Shown piece after piece: positions 1 to 11,165 of a stretch of DNA of 64,000 nt. Positions within the stretch are counted from its first letter, which is position 1; each line of letters opens with the position of its first letter. Position numbers and translations under genes: made by a program. The stretch is from contig NC_134455.1 in assembly GCF_047948215.1 (NCBI RefSeq), positions 303,198,147 to 303,262,146 on the forward strand. Reading direction: 5' to 3'. The DNA comes from Lycorma delicatula (Eukaryota > Arthropoda > Insecta > Hemiptera > Fulgoridae). A model generated the notes under the pieces. The model ran no database searches. It was not told where the DNA came from and saw only the letters and a program-made list of their open reading frames with translations.

Positions 1-135
1 CTCGTCGATTAGAAGCCACTCCTCTACCTCATCTTCAGGCAGGTTTTTCAAGGGATCGTCAGCACTTCTAACGACATCCAAAACTTTGGTCAGAGCGTCT
101 TGGTCAGAACTCGAAGGCTTAGGTTTTGAAAACAT
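1..135 (-). pseudogene. partial minus-strand ORF inside the pogo/Tigger-like element
   Basis: This is 45 codons from ATG at 135 to the window edge without a stop. The frame stays open upstream to about 265, but the ATG is the natural start because it follows non-coding-looking AT-rich sequence. The protein is Ser/Pro-rich at the start, then has a short acidic segment (DDPLKNLPEDEVEEW). No catalytic motif is visible in the part inside the window. I infer it is transposase-derived from its position inside the element. Confidence 0.4.
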
Positions 136-514
136 GGTCACTGTACAGTTAGAACGAAAATCACTTTTTTTATAAACAGTTTCAAAAGTTAAGTTTACTG
201 CGATGTGAAAGGACACAAAACAACAACGCACAAAAAAATGGCGAAGACGCTTCGTGATTGATTAACGGAGCTGCACTGCACCTGAATTTGTTGTGACAGC
301 TGAGACTAGCCGGCCGCTAATTGTTTCCGAACAATACCGAGCGCTTCCAGATGATCCCGAACTACCCCGAAAACTTCCGAATAGCTGTCGAGCGTTTTTA
401 TTTGCTTTAAAGACACACTTTTGGAGAAAACCAAAATTTTTACAATTTTCCGGAGCGATGCTGGACTATCGGGCATTCCGGACTGTTGGATGCCGGACTA
501 ATGGACTTCTACTG
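1..514 (-). mobile_element. pogo/Tigger-like DNA transposon end, cut by window edge
   Basis: The right edge reads, on the minus strand, CAGTAGAAGTCCATTAGTCC followed by repeated 'agtccgg' style motifs. This is the usual look of pogo/Tigger terminal inverted repeats. The tip lies at 514 and is followed by TA at 515-516, the target these elements use. A minus-strand open frame starting at ATG 135 (MFSKPKPSSSDQ...) runs off the left edge. Its acidic stretch PEDEVEEWLL resembles the region near the C-terminus of Tigger/jerky transposases, so the copy may be internally deleted. The other end is outside the window. The class call from the tip is fairly firm; the protein assignment is weak. Confidence 0.6.
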
Positions 515-539
515 TATTAGGAAAATCTCAGACTTCTAG

Positions 540-978
540 GCGGTAATGAGGTGGTGCTCAATCTTGCTGATCGTAAGACCATCTTGGTCATCATCGTCTA
601 ACCGAGGAATTAGAATATTTTGAAACATGTTCAGATGAACGATTCCATTTACGATGGCCTTCACAAAGAAGAACGGGCCGTTCTGTTTAAAGGAAGAACA
701 ACCTGTCTTAACGAAGATTTGGCACCAAAAGTAAATTGTATGCCCTCCAGGAGACTCTCTCTACGAAACTTACGTTGAACTGCAGTTGCCGACTGCAAAT
801 CGTAGAATCATACACAGCGAGCACGTTCCGCATCAGTAAATGTATCCATTTTTAACATTAGTGACAATGCTGACGTGTTTTGCTTTGAAATGAGACCTCA
901 ACCCAGTCTGTAAGTTACCTAAATAAATTTTTAATTGATTTTAAAGTTGTGAAGTTGTGTTTTTTGAATCACTCTGTG
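540..978 (-). mobile_element. internally deleted IS630/mariner-like element
   Basis: On the minus strand the right tip reads CACAGAGTGATTCAAAAAAC, a typical IS630-Tc1-mariner tip. A transposase start follows at 849 (MDTFTDAERARCV, then a stop), then ATAVQRKFRRE, the helix-turn-helix region of this family. After a deletion it resumes with FFVKAIVNGIVHLNMFQ and IPRLDDDDQDG, which in full-length relatives lies just before the second catalytic Asp. At least one stop and one frameshift are present, and roughly half of the gene is missing. The left tip is not visible and may have been lost at the junction with the neighbouring Tigger end. Confidence 0.7.
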
Positions 979-1003
979 TGTATATATATATATATATATA
1001 TAA
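978..1003. repeat. (TA)n microsatellite
   Basis: A short run of alternating T and A directly follows the IS630-like tip. Confidence 0.9.
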
Positions 1004-1690
1004 TTTTTGTGTTTAAAAAATAAATCGCGATTTTATTTTTTAGCGATAAATTGACCTGATTATTTTATAAATTGTGAAAGGAAGTTTTTTAAAGTGATAA
1101 TTGGTTGGTTTCCTAAGACCCAAGTATGTTTCTTGTAAAAGCAGTAATTGATATTATTTTCCTTAATCACTATAATCGTTATTTGCCTGTAGTTTAAATT
1201 CATCCGGCTATTGATTACCGATGCCCTTAGAGTAGAATAATAAATTTGTACGACCGCTTCAGCAGAGGATGTTGCGGTGCTCTGTCTTTTTTTTAATAAT
1301 TAAATGTCAGTCGCTTGCTAGCAATGCGTTGTATAATACTTATGATTATATTAATTTACGCAAAGATATTCGCGATAATACAACTGGATCGTTGCAAAAA
1401 AATAATTATTCCTGTTTTTATGATACGAGATATAGTTGTTTAACACGTGCAATTTGCTTATTTTTCATGATAATTAGTAAAGCTTTTGATAAAATTGCAA
1501 TGCACACTGTCGTAAGTATTGCCTTCCTTAAACGTTATTCTTGTTGAAACTTCTACTCACTATCCTGAAAGAAATGCTAAATTCATAGTAATGTTTAGCC
1601 GATTTTTCTTAAGACTGATAAGTATTTTGATATGTATAGGGTAAAATAAAACAACTCATATATTACAATAATAAGAAAAAAATTGAAATT
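1004..1690. other. AT-rich spacer, nothing recognised
   Basis: I see no coding homology, RNA gene or repeat structure here. The open frame at 1269-1547 has the composition of random AT-rich sequence. Confidence 0.6.
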
Positions 1691-1699
1691 TCAGCTTAG

Positions 1700-3420
1700 G
1701 TCTTGTGCAACTTCTAAAAAAATTTGATGGAATTTTTTTTTTTAACTGTTAAACAGGCACCACGCAAATATCATTTCATTTCAATCTTTATATTCTTTTC
1801 TTCAATATTTCCTTCATCATTTTATTGTGGTTTCCTTTTCTCTCTTTACGGCACTGATGTTTCTGGTCTTTCTTTTTCTTCTGCTACAGGAATCTTTGTG
1901 TGCATATTATTTATTTCTATCAAGATTGTCTTTTTCTGTTGTATTATATTTCTTCAGTTATTCTTTCGTTTGTTTAATACATTCATCTGAATTTTTGAGT
2001 TGCCAAAATTTAACGAAAAGATTTTTTTAATCGTTCTGGATCCATTCGGATCATTTGACCCAGTAAACGTAATCTTTTTTTTTGAAATGGTTGTTTCTAG
2101 TTTTTTTTAATTTTTATATATTGTTTCATTTTAATCTGTAGCCTACTTCTGTTTTATTTGGTCCACGTAGTTTTCTTAAAATCCTTTCTATTTTTGTATG
2201 TCCGTTATATTAGTTGTCCTATTAGTTGTTTCAACTACATAGGATATTACTGGTTGTATCGCTGTGTTATAATGTCTCGGTATCCCAACGGTTGATTTTT
2301 TTTTATAGATGTCCATCATTCCATATTGTTTTTCTACACTAATCATTTCATTTTCGAATGCTATTTTTTTTAACCAGATTTATTTTTAATTTTTGTGTTT
2401 ATATATTTTTTAGGATAATGTTTTTTTTTTATTAAATGCCTGCTAAAAGACTCGAATCATTTACAAAAGCTAAACAGGTAATGATCATTTTATCTTTTTT
2501 TAGGATCTATTTGCATATTACTATTATTGTTTCTTCAAAAGGTTTTCATAATTTTTCTTGCTCTAGATGAAAAAGCAGTAGTGATTACCCATCAACTCGT
2601 CTTAGACATGTCCGACCGAATCTTAAATGGGACACTGATTTCTCTCATAAATTTAGCGTCTCGGTTAAGATTAATTTTATTATATTTAAAGCCTTTGATC
2701 AACACCTTCTTATTTATTCGTAGTCTTAAATAAGTTTTGTCTATCTAACGAGTTGTAAGCAATTTGATAGTCCACAAATGGTTTCCTTCTTAACATCTGG
2801 TGTTTAATTATTGGTTTAAGATTTCAAATATGCTCTGGACACGATCTATCCTTCGTAAAACCGTCCTGGTACTAACCTGCTCTTTTATCCTTTTGGCTGC
2901 AATTTATTTAATAATAATTTTGAGAACTTTTTATACTTACCGTTGATAGAGAAATACCTCTACAATCATTGACATCTGTTTGACCCCTTTTTATGAATTG
3001 TATGTATTAATACACTTTCGAATCGTCTGATATTTTTGCTTTTCCCTTACTTCTTGAAATAATTTAGCCGTTCCAGATTTAAATTCTCACTTGGTAGTTT
3101 CTATAGTTCTGCACTGAACTGTAAAATATTCATCTGATGTATTCTTGAATGATTTTATAATTACTATTATTTCATTTTTACCCGGTGATTTTGAGATTTT
3201 TCTTCAAAATCCAATCTGCTTTTTGGGGTTTTACAATTTAGAAGGGTTGTAAAATATTGGATAGGATTTCGCAATTATCTTTATTATTTAATGGTTTTAA
3301 ATAATTTCCTCTTTTCTGTTAAAAAAAGACTTGGAGCTGTATATCTAGAGTTTAATTTTAAAGGCTCTGTAAAAGTTTCTAGTATTATTATTATTATGAG
3401 ATCCTCTTCCAATTTTAAGA
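1700..3420 (-). pseudogene. decayed non-LTR retrotransposon reverse transcriptase (antisense)
   Basis: Read on the minus strand, pieces of a non-LTR reverse transcriptase appear in the correct order but in shifting frames. HKKG...NDCRGIS (about 2990-2940) is the finger region. VPGRFYEG...IVSRAYLK (about 2880-2820) corresponds to the GFR-GRS motif. A region near 2580-2640 matches the RQG-LSP block weakly. The C-terminal LRLLGQMIRMDPERL lies at about 2090-2030. Many stops and frameshifts show it is long dead. A purine-rich tail lies to the left. Plus-strand open frames here (1724, 1827, 2527) are shadows of this antisense gene. Similar fragments occur at 51.1-51.9 kb and 56.2-57.0 kb. Confidence 0.75.
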
Positions 3421-3933
3421 TGCGTTCCTTCTGAAATTTTTTCTCTCATACCTTAAAATTTTATGGGCCGTTTTCCTCTTAGTTTCAGATTATCAAGATT
3501 ATAGGATAATCTGAGAAATAATAATTAAGATAGTCAATTATAATCTTAATAATGTTATAATTCATCTATAAATCATTTATTTATTCATAAAAACTATAAT
3601 ATAGTAATAATTATAGTATTTCAGTTCTTTTTGGATGATAGTATTATTTTCGTTGTGTTTGAAATTTAGTATTGTACCTCAAATTGGTTGAAAATAAGAT
3701 TGCATTTTACAAATAAAAATACCCCACATCAAAAAATTTGACTTACTAGCGGACCTGGCGATTCTTCGCTACTGCTAAATTTCAATGTATGAATTAAATA
3801 AATTTCGTATTATATTTGAAAAATTATATTACGAAAATAATAAAATGTACAATATTAATTGTACTTCAGTTAAATCAAAATCATTGCTATGCTGTGGTTA
3901 TACGATGCTTTTGTTGATTCCATTTGGCGAATA
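3421..3933. other. AT-rich spacer, nothing recognised
   Basis: Apart from short A/T tracts, no feature is supported between the antisense RT and the IS630-like element. Confidence 0.6.
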
Positions 3934-5258
3934 TACAGGATGTCCCATAAAAAAACGCAACCCATCAATCACTCATCCATGAAATTTCAAGCTTACTCCT
4001 CTACTCGTTACTGAAATGGACTCGTCCAACATCTGAACGCGGCGACGCAGTAGAACACTACCGATAGTAACAACAAAGCAATCATAACGTTAAGTGTATT
4101 GCTAGAGACAAGATGGTGTTTTCGCTAGATGAACGTGTTTTCATTGTTGAGTCGTACTTCAGTACGAAATCAGTGGTTGCAGTGCAAGATTTGTTTCGCC
4201 ATAAGTACCCAGATAAACCAGCTCCTAATAAAACATCCGTATTAAAGTTAGTTGCAAAATTTAGAGAGACCTGTTCTGTTAATAACAAGAAACACAAATG
4301 ATCTGCGTCAGTATTGAATACAGATACAGTCACTGAAATCAAAGACCGATTACTCGCCTCGCCAAATAAATCGATCAGACGTTTGCGTGCTGAAATTAAT
4401 TTGTCTAAATCAACTGTTCATCGGGCGACCAAACAATTACAATTACGACCTTATCGCATTCAAACGGTTCATCGACTTCTTGAGCCCGACAAAGAAAAAC
4501 GGCTACAATATTGTCAAGTTCCGTCGATTTCTGCGTGAGGGAATTAATGTTATGGATTCGTTATTTTTCACAGATGAAGCACGGTTTCATTTGGATGGCT
4601 ACGTAAACAGCCAAAACAGTAGAATTTGGAGCGCTGAAAATCCCCACGTTTATCACGAAAAACAATTACACCCGCAGAAGTTGGGCGTGTGGTGCGCGAT
4701 ATCGCGGAAGAAAATAATCGGTCCAATTTTTTTCGAGTATACCATCAATGCAGAACGATATCAGGATATTTTATTTCAGTTCATTGCAATCTTGGAAGAG
4801 GAAGACAGACACTGCTGGTTACAACATGAGGGTGCGACATCGCACTACGCAGGTTCAACTTCTGATTTCGTTGAGGAATTCTTTGGTAATCGTGTTATCG
4901 GTCGAGGCTTGTGGCCACCAAGATCTCCAGATTTGACTGCGGCGGATTTTTTTCTATGGGGTTACCACAAAGAAAAAGCCTACAGCAACAAACCACGAAC
5001 ACTTGAACAATTGAAAGTCAATATTCAACAAGCTGTATTAAATAGCCAGCCACAAACTTTGAAAAAAGTTGCAAGAAACGCTGTAAAAAGAATTGAAGCT
5101 TGTATTCAAGAAGATGGCGGCCACTTCCAACATTTACTCTAAATGCAAGGTAATGGATGGTAATAATAAAAATTACATTTACATTTACACATGCCTTTTT
5201 ATTATTTCAATACCTACCAAAATAAGATTGGGTTGCGTATTATATGGGACACTCTGTA
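3934..5258 (+). mobile_element. full-length IS630/mariner-like DNA transposon with TIRs and TA duplication
   Basis: The left TIR starts at 3936 (CAGGATGTCCCATA, then AAAAACGCAACCC). The right TIR, read in reverse complement from 5256, is CAGAGTGTCCCATATAATACGCAACCC. The pair agrees over about 27 bp with few mismatches, and TA flanks both tips (3934-3935 and 5257-5258). The body is about 1.32 kb, the usual size for an autonomous IS630-Tc1-mariner element, and it carries a single transposase pseudogene on the plus strand. Both ends are intact, so the copy might still be mobilised in trans if a compatible transposase exists elsewhere in the genome; that is inference. Confidence 0.92.
4113..5142 (+). 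pseudogene. IS630/mariner-superfamily transposase, one stop and one frameshift
   Basis: The gene starts at ATG 4113 (MVFSLDERVFIVESYFSTKS), an N-terminal HTH of the type common in insect IS630-like elements. It runs to a TGA at 4299-4301 in the context KKH-stop-SAS, probably a CGA-to-TGA change. The same frame continues to about 4515 (KSTVHRATKQLQLRPYR, second HTH). Around 4510-4525 a one-base shift moves coding into the frame ending at TAA 5142. The catalytic core follows: FTDEARFHLDG (first Asp codon 4572-4574), LQHEGATSH and SPDLTAADFFLWG. At the second catalytic position the usual QDGA/QDSA reads HEGA, so the Asp is Glu (codon 4828-4830). There are 38 residues between this Glu and the last Asp. 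The C-terminus GGHFQHLL is typical of the family. Length about 340 aa, normal. Confidence 0.9.
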
Positions 5259-6290
5259 TAAACAAATCGCTAGATTTTCCTACACGGGAGAACGCAACGT
5301 ATAATTAACCGTGAGAAAAACATGGATTTTTCAAATTCCACATAGTTGCAACAATTGACCTTGTGATTTGTTTATCGTTACTTCAAAAGCCAGTTTAATT
5401 GGAAATTGTTGCGTGATATTTCTTCCTCTGTTTCATTTCTTCTGTATTCTCTCACTCTCTTGACTCGAATTGTTTGTCGACCAGTATTTTGTTGTTTTGG
5501 ACGCATTGCTATTTTTAAATTATAAAAGTTTTATCTTTTGCATAAATTATAATATTATTATTTACGTTTTTTTCGGTTTTTTATCTTACGAAAACAATAA
5601 ATTATACAATATTAATTCACTATTAATTTTCTTTCTATCTTTTTATGACACCCGGAATCGTTTACCGCATTTCAAACCTAACTATTATATAAATAAAAAA
5701 AAAACATAAAATAAATAACCGAAAACTTCTTTTACTAAATTTAATGACGTATATATCCAGAGATATCGTCTACATCGACCGTGTAATAATTAATAACATG
5801 TAAACGTTCCCGAAAGAAGTAATAATAAATATTGAGAAATTTTCAGCGAAATCGGGTAACTAGTTTTTGAGTTATTAGGGCACACACAAAACGGAGACTG
5901 TCTTTTATTTATGTAGATTAGAAAAAACAGGTGGGCCTGCGGCATGCCACGAAAATGTTACACGGTTAATGTTTCATTACAAATGATTTTGTTAAATGTT
6001 TTTGCCAATCGTAACTAAACCACGTTCATGAGTATAGTGAACTAATTACAACAAAAACGTTTACAACGAAAGCTCCAAAATCCTGAACATATTTAGCTGT
6101 TTCTTGAGTCGTGATTTTTTAACACAGCTCTAACCCCAATGTTTTCGTTTTTTATTCCCAAAACACAAATTTTATTTTAGATAAATCCTAAACGGTGGTA
6201 CGCACCAGTAGCAGTTAAAATAAAAATGTGAGCACATAACAGCAGACCCAAGTACCATCTTTTTTTATGGAGAGTGATAATAATTGGAAT
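5259..6290. other. AT-rich spacer, nothing recognised
   Basis: No supported gene or repeat. The open frame at 5470-5709 is biased to Phe/Tyr/Ile/Asn, as expected from AT-rich noise. Confidence 0.6.
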
Positions 6291-6332
6291 TTATCAACTT
6301 GATTTTTTCCCTCGATTTATCAAGTTAGGATC

Positions 6333-6366
6333 AATTTTTAGGAGGGAATGATAAACCCTCCTAAAA
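6333..6366. repeat. small hairpin-forming inverted repeat
   Basis: Arms TTTTAGGAGGG and CCCTCCTAAAA surround the loop AATGATAAA. Function unknown; the sequence around it is unremarkable. Confidence 0.7.
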
Positions 6367-7560
6367 GTTGGAATAATACTGTTCGGTTCAACTTATCAGA
6401 GTAATTAATGTCGACCGACATTTTTTATTTTTCCTTTAGTGGTTGTCATGATGGATATACTCTTGCAACTTTTATTGCGGAGACAGAATAAATTTAAAAA
6501 AAGTTTTTGCCAAAATAATCAGAATATTATCTTAGCCCAGGATTGTATTTGTGCTAACTTGTATCTATTTCAAAACAAACGATAAGTTTTTCACGTCAAA
6601 CCGTATGTACATTTAATCTTGCTCTTCAGATTAGATCGATTTCAAAGATTCTTTTATTATTTTGTATAAAACGGTCCTTTGGCCGTCCCGGTATAAACGT
6701 TTTCCATGTAACACGAATGGAAGATAAACGAAAAATTAAATTATCTAAGTAGATAGTTTGAGATATTTCTCACTTTTTCGTCATCATTAGTAATGGATTT
6801 TTTTTCGTAATGATGTATAGCCTCATTTCACATTGACATCAAAACATAGTCAAACGAAAGTTATTGGGAAATCCAGGGTAAAAAGAATTACACGTAGATT
6901 CTTAATCACATTCTAAACCTTAGCTCACTTGCGCTGTTGGTCTATATATTTTTATTTTTATTTATTTTATTGTTTTTATGAAAACAGAGGTTTCTTGCAT
7001 TTGCGGTTTTTTTAACTTTTTTTCTAACCGTAAGTGTTTTTTTAAGTTAAGCCACATTTAACATTTTTTTTTTTTTTTTTTTTGTTAAAAAAATACGACT
7101 TAAAACAAATCACACTTAAAATTATAAAACATATTTTTCAATAATTCCTTTTTAGCTTTTTGTTTTTTTGAAAGCAGCGTTAAATTAAACATTTAAAATC
7201 CTTTATTTCATCTCTTCTTCAAACAATAGAAATTAAAACAATTGAAAAACTGTACTTTTTTAAATTTAATTTTACAAGTCGGTTTTATTACATATTTTTT
7301 AATTTTATTTTATACCATTTTATTTTTATTTTAAGTAAGGATAGGACTACAGAAAAAGATTTTCAGAATAGTGAATAGAAAACTCTATTCACAATAAAAG
7401 CAAAGATGATAAACTTACATCGTATTAGATCTTATCTTATAAGATGAGTATCTTAGAATACGGAGAATTAAATCTAACAAATTGCTGCTAAACAGTATTT
7501 AATAGTGTATTTACCCGAAGTTTTCTTTTACTTTTAAGTTTTCTGGTTACTTTTCGCGCA
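6367..7560. other. AT-rich spacer with poly-T tracts
   Basis: No coding signal. A run of about 20 T lies near 7063-7083, and A/T-rich simple sequence dominates to about 7340. Confidence 0.6.
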
Positions 7561-7561
7561 A

Positions 7562-8248
7562 ATTTGCGTACTATTTACATCATTACGCTACAACAATTCG
7601 ATATAAAACAAAGATCAAGACCATCAAATTTCTTCAACTTATTTATGTAGCTTCAATTTGTGTATGTACATAAAATATCTTTGATGTTATCTGTAAAAAA
7701 ATTATAACTAAATCACCAGAGGAGCTTCTCTGGAAAGAATCATCGAAATCGATTCATTTGAAGAAAAGTAAGGGCTTTAACGTCATTAATAAAGTGAGGA
7801 TTGATTTGAGAACTTCCTTCTTTGTGGAAACTAGTCAAAAGGAAGTAGACTGCTTTTTATAGTTGTCTCGGGATCGTTCTCAGTTTCTCATTTTGGGACT
7901 ACGTATTTGCGTACTATTTACATCATTACGCTACAACAATTCGATATAAAACAAAGATCAAGACCATCAAATTTCTTCAACTTATTTATGTAGCTTCAAT
8001 TTGTGTATGTACATAAAATATCTTTGATGTTATCTGTAAAAAAATTATAACTAAATCACCAGAGGAGCTTCTCTGGAAAGAATCATCGAAATCGATTCAT
8101 TTGAAGAAAAGTAAGGGCTTTAACGTCATTAATAAAGTGAGGATTGATTTGAGAACTTCCTTCTTTGTGGAAACTAGTCAAAAGGAAGTAGACTGCTTTT
8201 TATAGTTGTCTCGGGATCGTTCTCAGTTTCTCATTTTGGGACTACGTA
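7562..8248. repeat. perfect direct tandem duplication, 343-bp period
   Basis: The unit starting ATTTGCGTACTATTTACATC at 7562 and ending GGGACTACGTA at 7905 is repeated from 7905 to 8248. I compared the two copies line by line and found no difference. Each unit contains a small palindrome, CCAGAGGAGCTTCTCTGG. Neither unit codes for anything recognisable. Perfect identity in decayed surroundings means either a very recent duplication or an assembly artefact. Confidence 0.95.
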
Positions 8249-8449
8249 AAAGATATCTTATATAAAAAAAGAGAGTTCTTTATCGAACACCGGTATTTTG
8301 GGTCAATCCTGTTTATGTAATGTTTTCTTGATTTTAGAAAAATAGTAAGTTTTTCGATAAATTTTTTATTATTTTATCCATTTTTCCCTTTATATAAAGT
8401 CTACTAATTTCTTTTTTTAAGTGTTTAATGTTATTTTTAAATCATATTT

Positions 8450-9130
8450 TTACTTCCTTGTACGCAGTAAAGGAAGTATTGTGATCGCGAAAAACTTCGG
8501 TTTTCAGATTTCAACGGAAATATCCATTTTGACCATCCCTGAATCCGTTTTGACTAGTTTCGGCGTGACGTCTGTGCGTATGTATCTCGTATAACTCAAA
8601 AACGATTAGCCTTAGAATGTTGAAATTTTGATTTTGGAACTGTTGTAACATCTAGTTGTGCATCTCCCATTTTTGATTGCAATCGACTGGACCAAAAGTG
8701 TCCAAAAAAGCCCAAAATCCCAAAAAATGGATTTTGGACTTTTTCTCAACTACAGTAATAAACTGTCATTGAGAGCTATAAGTAGCAGCCTACTTATTTT
8801 CATTGGTTCCAGAATTACAGTCAGATAAAATTTTCATTAATGAAATATTTGAATTTTACAAGGGGAAAGCGCATCGGTTCAAATCGACTTCATCTCCTTT
8901 TTCTTAATTTTTTTTTTAGTTTAAATATATTGATTTATTAATAATTATTAACCTCCAATTGTAAAAATATTTTTACGATAAATAATAATTCAATAATAAC
9001 AATTAAAAAAAAAAAATATGAAAAAATATCAAAAGTTAATAATGAAATAAAATTTTATTTACTTTTAAAAATGTGTTTATGTAATTTAATAGGCGTACAA
9101 GGAAGTCATGTGGTGACAACATCAGATTTT
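8450..9130 (+). mobile_element. dispersed ~680-bp repeat family, copy A (non-coding, inverted tips)
   Basis: The copy starts TACTTCCTTGTAC and ends GTACAAGGAAGT followed by CATGTGGTG-ACATCAGAT. The outer 12 bases are therefore inverted repeats. Just inside the left tip, AAGGAAGTA can also pair with ACTTCCTT, giving a terminal hairpin. The interior carries conserved blocks seen in the other copies: TTCAACGGAAATATCCATTT, a self-complementary CCAAAATCC/GGATTTTGG segment, and AATTATTAACCTC. No ORF. Related copies lie at 53739 and 57410, and a 3' tip at 14357. It looks like a non-autonomous DNA element. Confidence 0.8.
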
Positions 9131-10160
9131 TTTAATCTTAACCTGTTTGACCGACAATATGAATTAAATAATATCAGTGAATGAAAGTAAAGAGCATTAT
9201 TAGAAATTTTTTTAAAGTAAGCTACTATTCAAAATTTTGAATTATTATTAGGAAATCTCCGTTCTTAATTATTTATTCTTGATCGTAATTCTGAGATTCG
9301 ATCCTAAATACTAGTATACATTTCTATTATCAGAAAAATCTTCCTTGCTTATTTTATTTTGTTTCGTAAGGTTCTACGTATCATTATTTATTCATTTTAA
9401 ACAAGTACAAGTATAGTGTTTTACCATGTTTCAGCAAAATTGCATGAAAAAGAAAATTTCAGACTACCTGAAGAAGAGGAATTATCTGATAATATTCCTT
9501 CCTCAAAAAAATATACCTAAAGTCTTGTTCGACCCTTTATAATAAAAATTGACAATTAATTTAACGCCGTTAATAACGCGTGTATTAAAGATAGTATTAT
9601 TTTTAACATTTTAAAATTATTTTGATTGACAGCAGTTTATTCCAACCTGTATGTGAAAAACAATTTTTTTTCCAAGTTTAAATTTTTTATTTACAAACGT
9701 TTACGTTAAAATGCCGATCTATAATGAGTGTTATTTATGTCATCCAACGACATTTATTCCTTAAAAACCTTGGCTAAGTGTAGTTCGAAAATATGATACT
9801 TCTAATTTATCGCGTGCATAAAAAATACCTAATCGTAATCCTGAATATAATCGTAGATTGTCCTTGAGTTGTTACGACTAGTACGATATCTCCTTTCTTT
9901 TCTGAGTTCATTTACATATCGGTTAACAGAGCAACGTGAATTATTTGAACAAAGGATCGTGTTGATTGTAATTCTTCAGTCTGTATGTTATGTCATTACT
10001 ATCTCGGAATTTTTATGAATTTATTAAAATTCACTCTGTTAAACGACTTTTCAATAATAATATTATCCTGTAATAAATTTTATCTTTAGATTACCTTAAT
10101 TAATGAGGTCTATGTTTAAGTTTACGTAACAAATTAGTTTATTATTGAATCTGGTTTGAG
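9131..10160. other. AT-rich spacer, nothing recognised
   Basis: No supported gene, RNA or repeat. Confidence 0.6.
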
Positions 10161-10162
10161 TG

Positions 10163-10325
10163 CACTAAATTTATATTGTACGTCGCCAGAAAGCTTGCCT
10201 ACGCAGTGAACAAACAAGAATGAAGTCGGTAAATAATTTGTACTAAATTTATATTATTATGCGTCACAAAAAAACTTGCCTATGCAGGAAAGAAACAAGA
10301 ATGATGTCGATAGATAATTTGCATG
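10163..10325 (+). repeat. imperfect tandem repeat, two ~80-bp units
   Basis: ACTAAATTTATATT...CTTGCCTACGCAG...CAAGAATGAAGTCGGTA at 10163-10243 is repeated with several changes as ACTAAATTTATATT...CTTGCCTATGCAG...CAAGAATGATGTCGATA at 10244-10325. Probably an old local duplication. Confidence 0.8.
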
Positions 10326-10539
10326 TGAAGCGACTGTACTAACCGAAAAGCTAGCTTTCCGACAATTTTAATCAGTATATTTAATTCCATCACTAATTAT
10401 TTAACATTCTGCAGTATATTGAAATTTGGAAAATATGTTTATACGTATTAGCGCGTTAAAATGCATTTAGGAGAAAAATCCCCTTTTCTAGACAAGGAAT
10501 AATAAATCAGGGATCGAGCTACCACAAGCCGAATTGTCG

Positions 10540-11165
10540 ACTATTAACTAAGGATCGAATCATGGCAACCAGTCAGAATGGTCAATTATTCTTATCAGTA
10601 CCATTCGTTGATCAAAACAATCAGGAATCTCCCATCAAAAACTATTATTGGATTGCCATTCCAGAGCGCCGTTAAAGAAGAAGCACAAAACATCATGAAA
10701 AAGGAGAGCCTGGCATCATGGAGAAAGAAGGAGAAGCGTTTATAAGAGCTCGACATTTTCACCATTTAAGGATTGAAGCCGATCGATCCGATCAGGTTTT
10801 TAACTCCGGTAGCTTGATGACGATCCGAAACGGTCTTGGTTATCAACTTCAGGAGATCACAGATTAAACGACTATTCAGAGTCAACTTGACTCTGTCATG
10901 AAATTACTTACAAGAAGAAATTAGTTACAAGAATGATGCCACCCGGCCTCAGCCACCACTGCTGATCACCCCGCCAGCCGATCTTATAAAACGCCTCTTT
11001 TCAAAGTCATTAATATTCAGTGTTTCTTTGTTGCTCCGGTGACTGATACTCGAACAACTAGAACTAATGAAGCGATATCTGTAGCATTTTTGAAACGTTT
11101 AGTTACAACAAACGTTCTTTTGTTCTTGTTGCATTCGTTTTGTTAAGTACTTAATAAATAAAACG
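10540..11165 (+). promoter_or_regulatory. possible TATA/initiator promoter, perhaps LTR-derived
   Basis: A TATAAAA box at 10985-10991 is followed at 11017-11021 by TCAGT, the arthropod initiator consensus. The spacing (TATA about 34 bp before the initiator A) is slightly long but plausible. AATAAATAAAA at about 11153-11163 would serve as a polyadenylation signal. The block from 10540 is richer in G+C than its surroundings. TATA, Inr and AATAAA within about 180 bp is how retroviral-type LTRs are organised, so a degenerate LTR is one reading and a host core promoter the other. No coding sequence follows. Confidence 0.35.

Noticed and set aside
1724..2733. Several Phe/Ser-rich plus ORFs
   Set aside because: They are shadows of the antisense reverse transcriptase remnant.
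4082..4342. 86-codon minus ORF
   Set aside because: Antisense shadow of the IS630-like transposase start.
7562..8248. LTR pair of a small retrotransposon
   Set aside because: The two 343-bp copies are directly adjacent with no internal region, no primer-binding site and no TG...CA ends.
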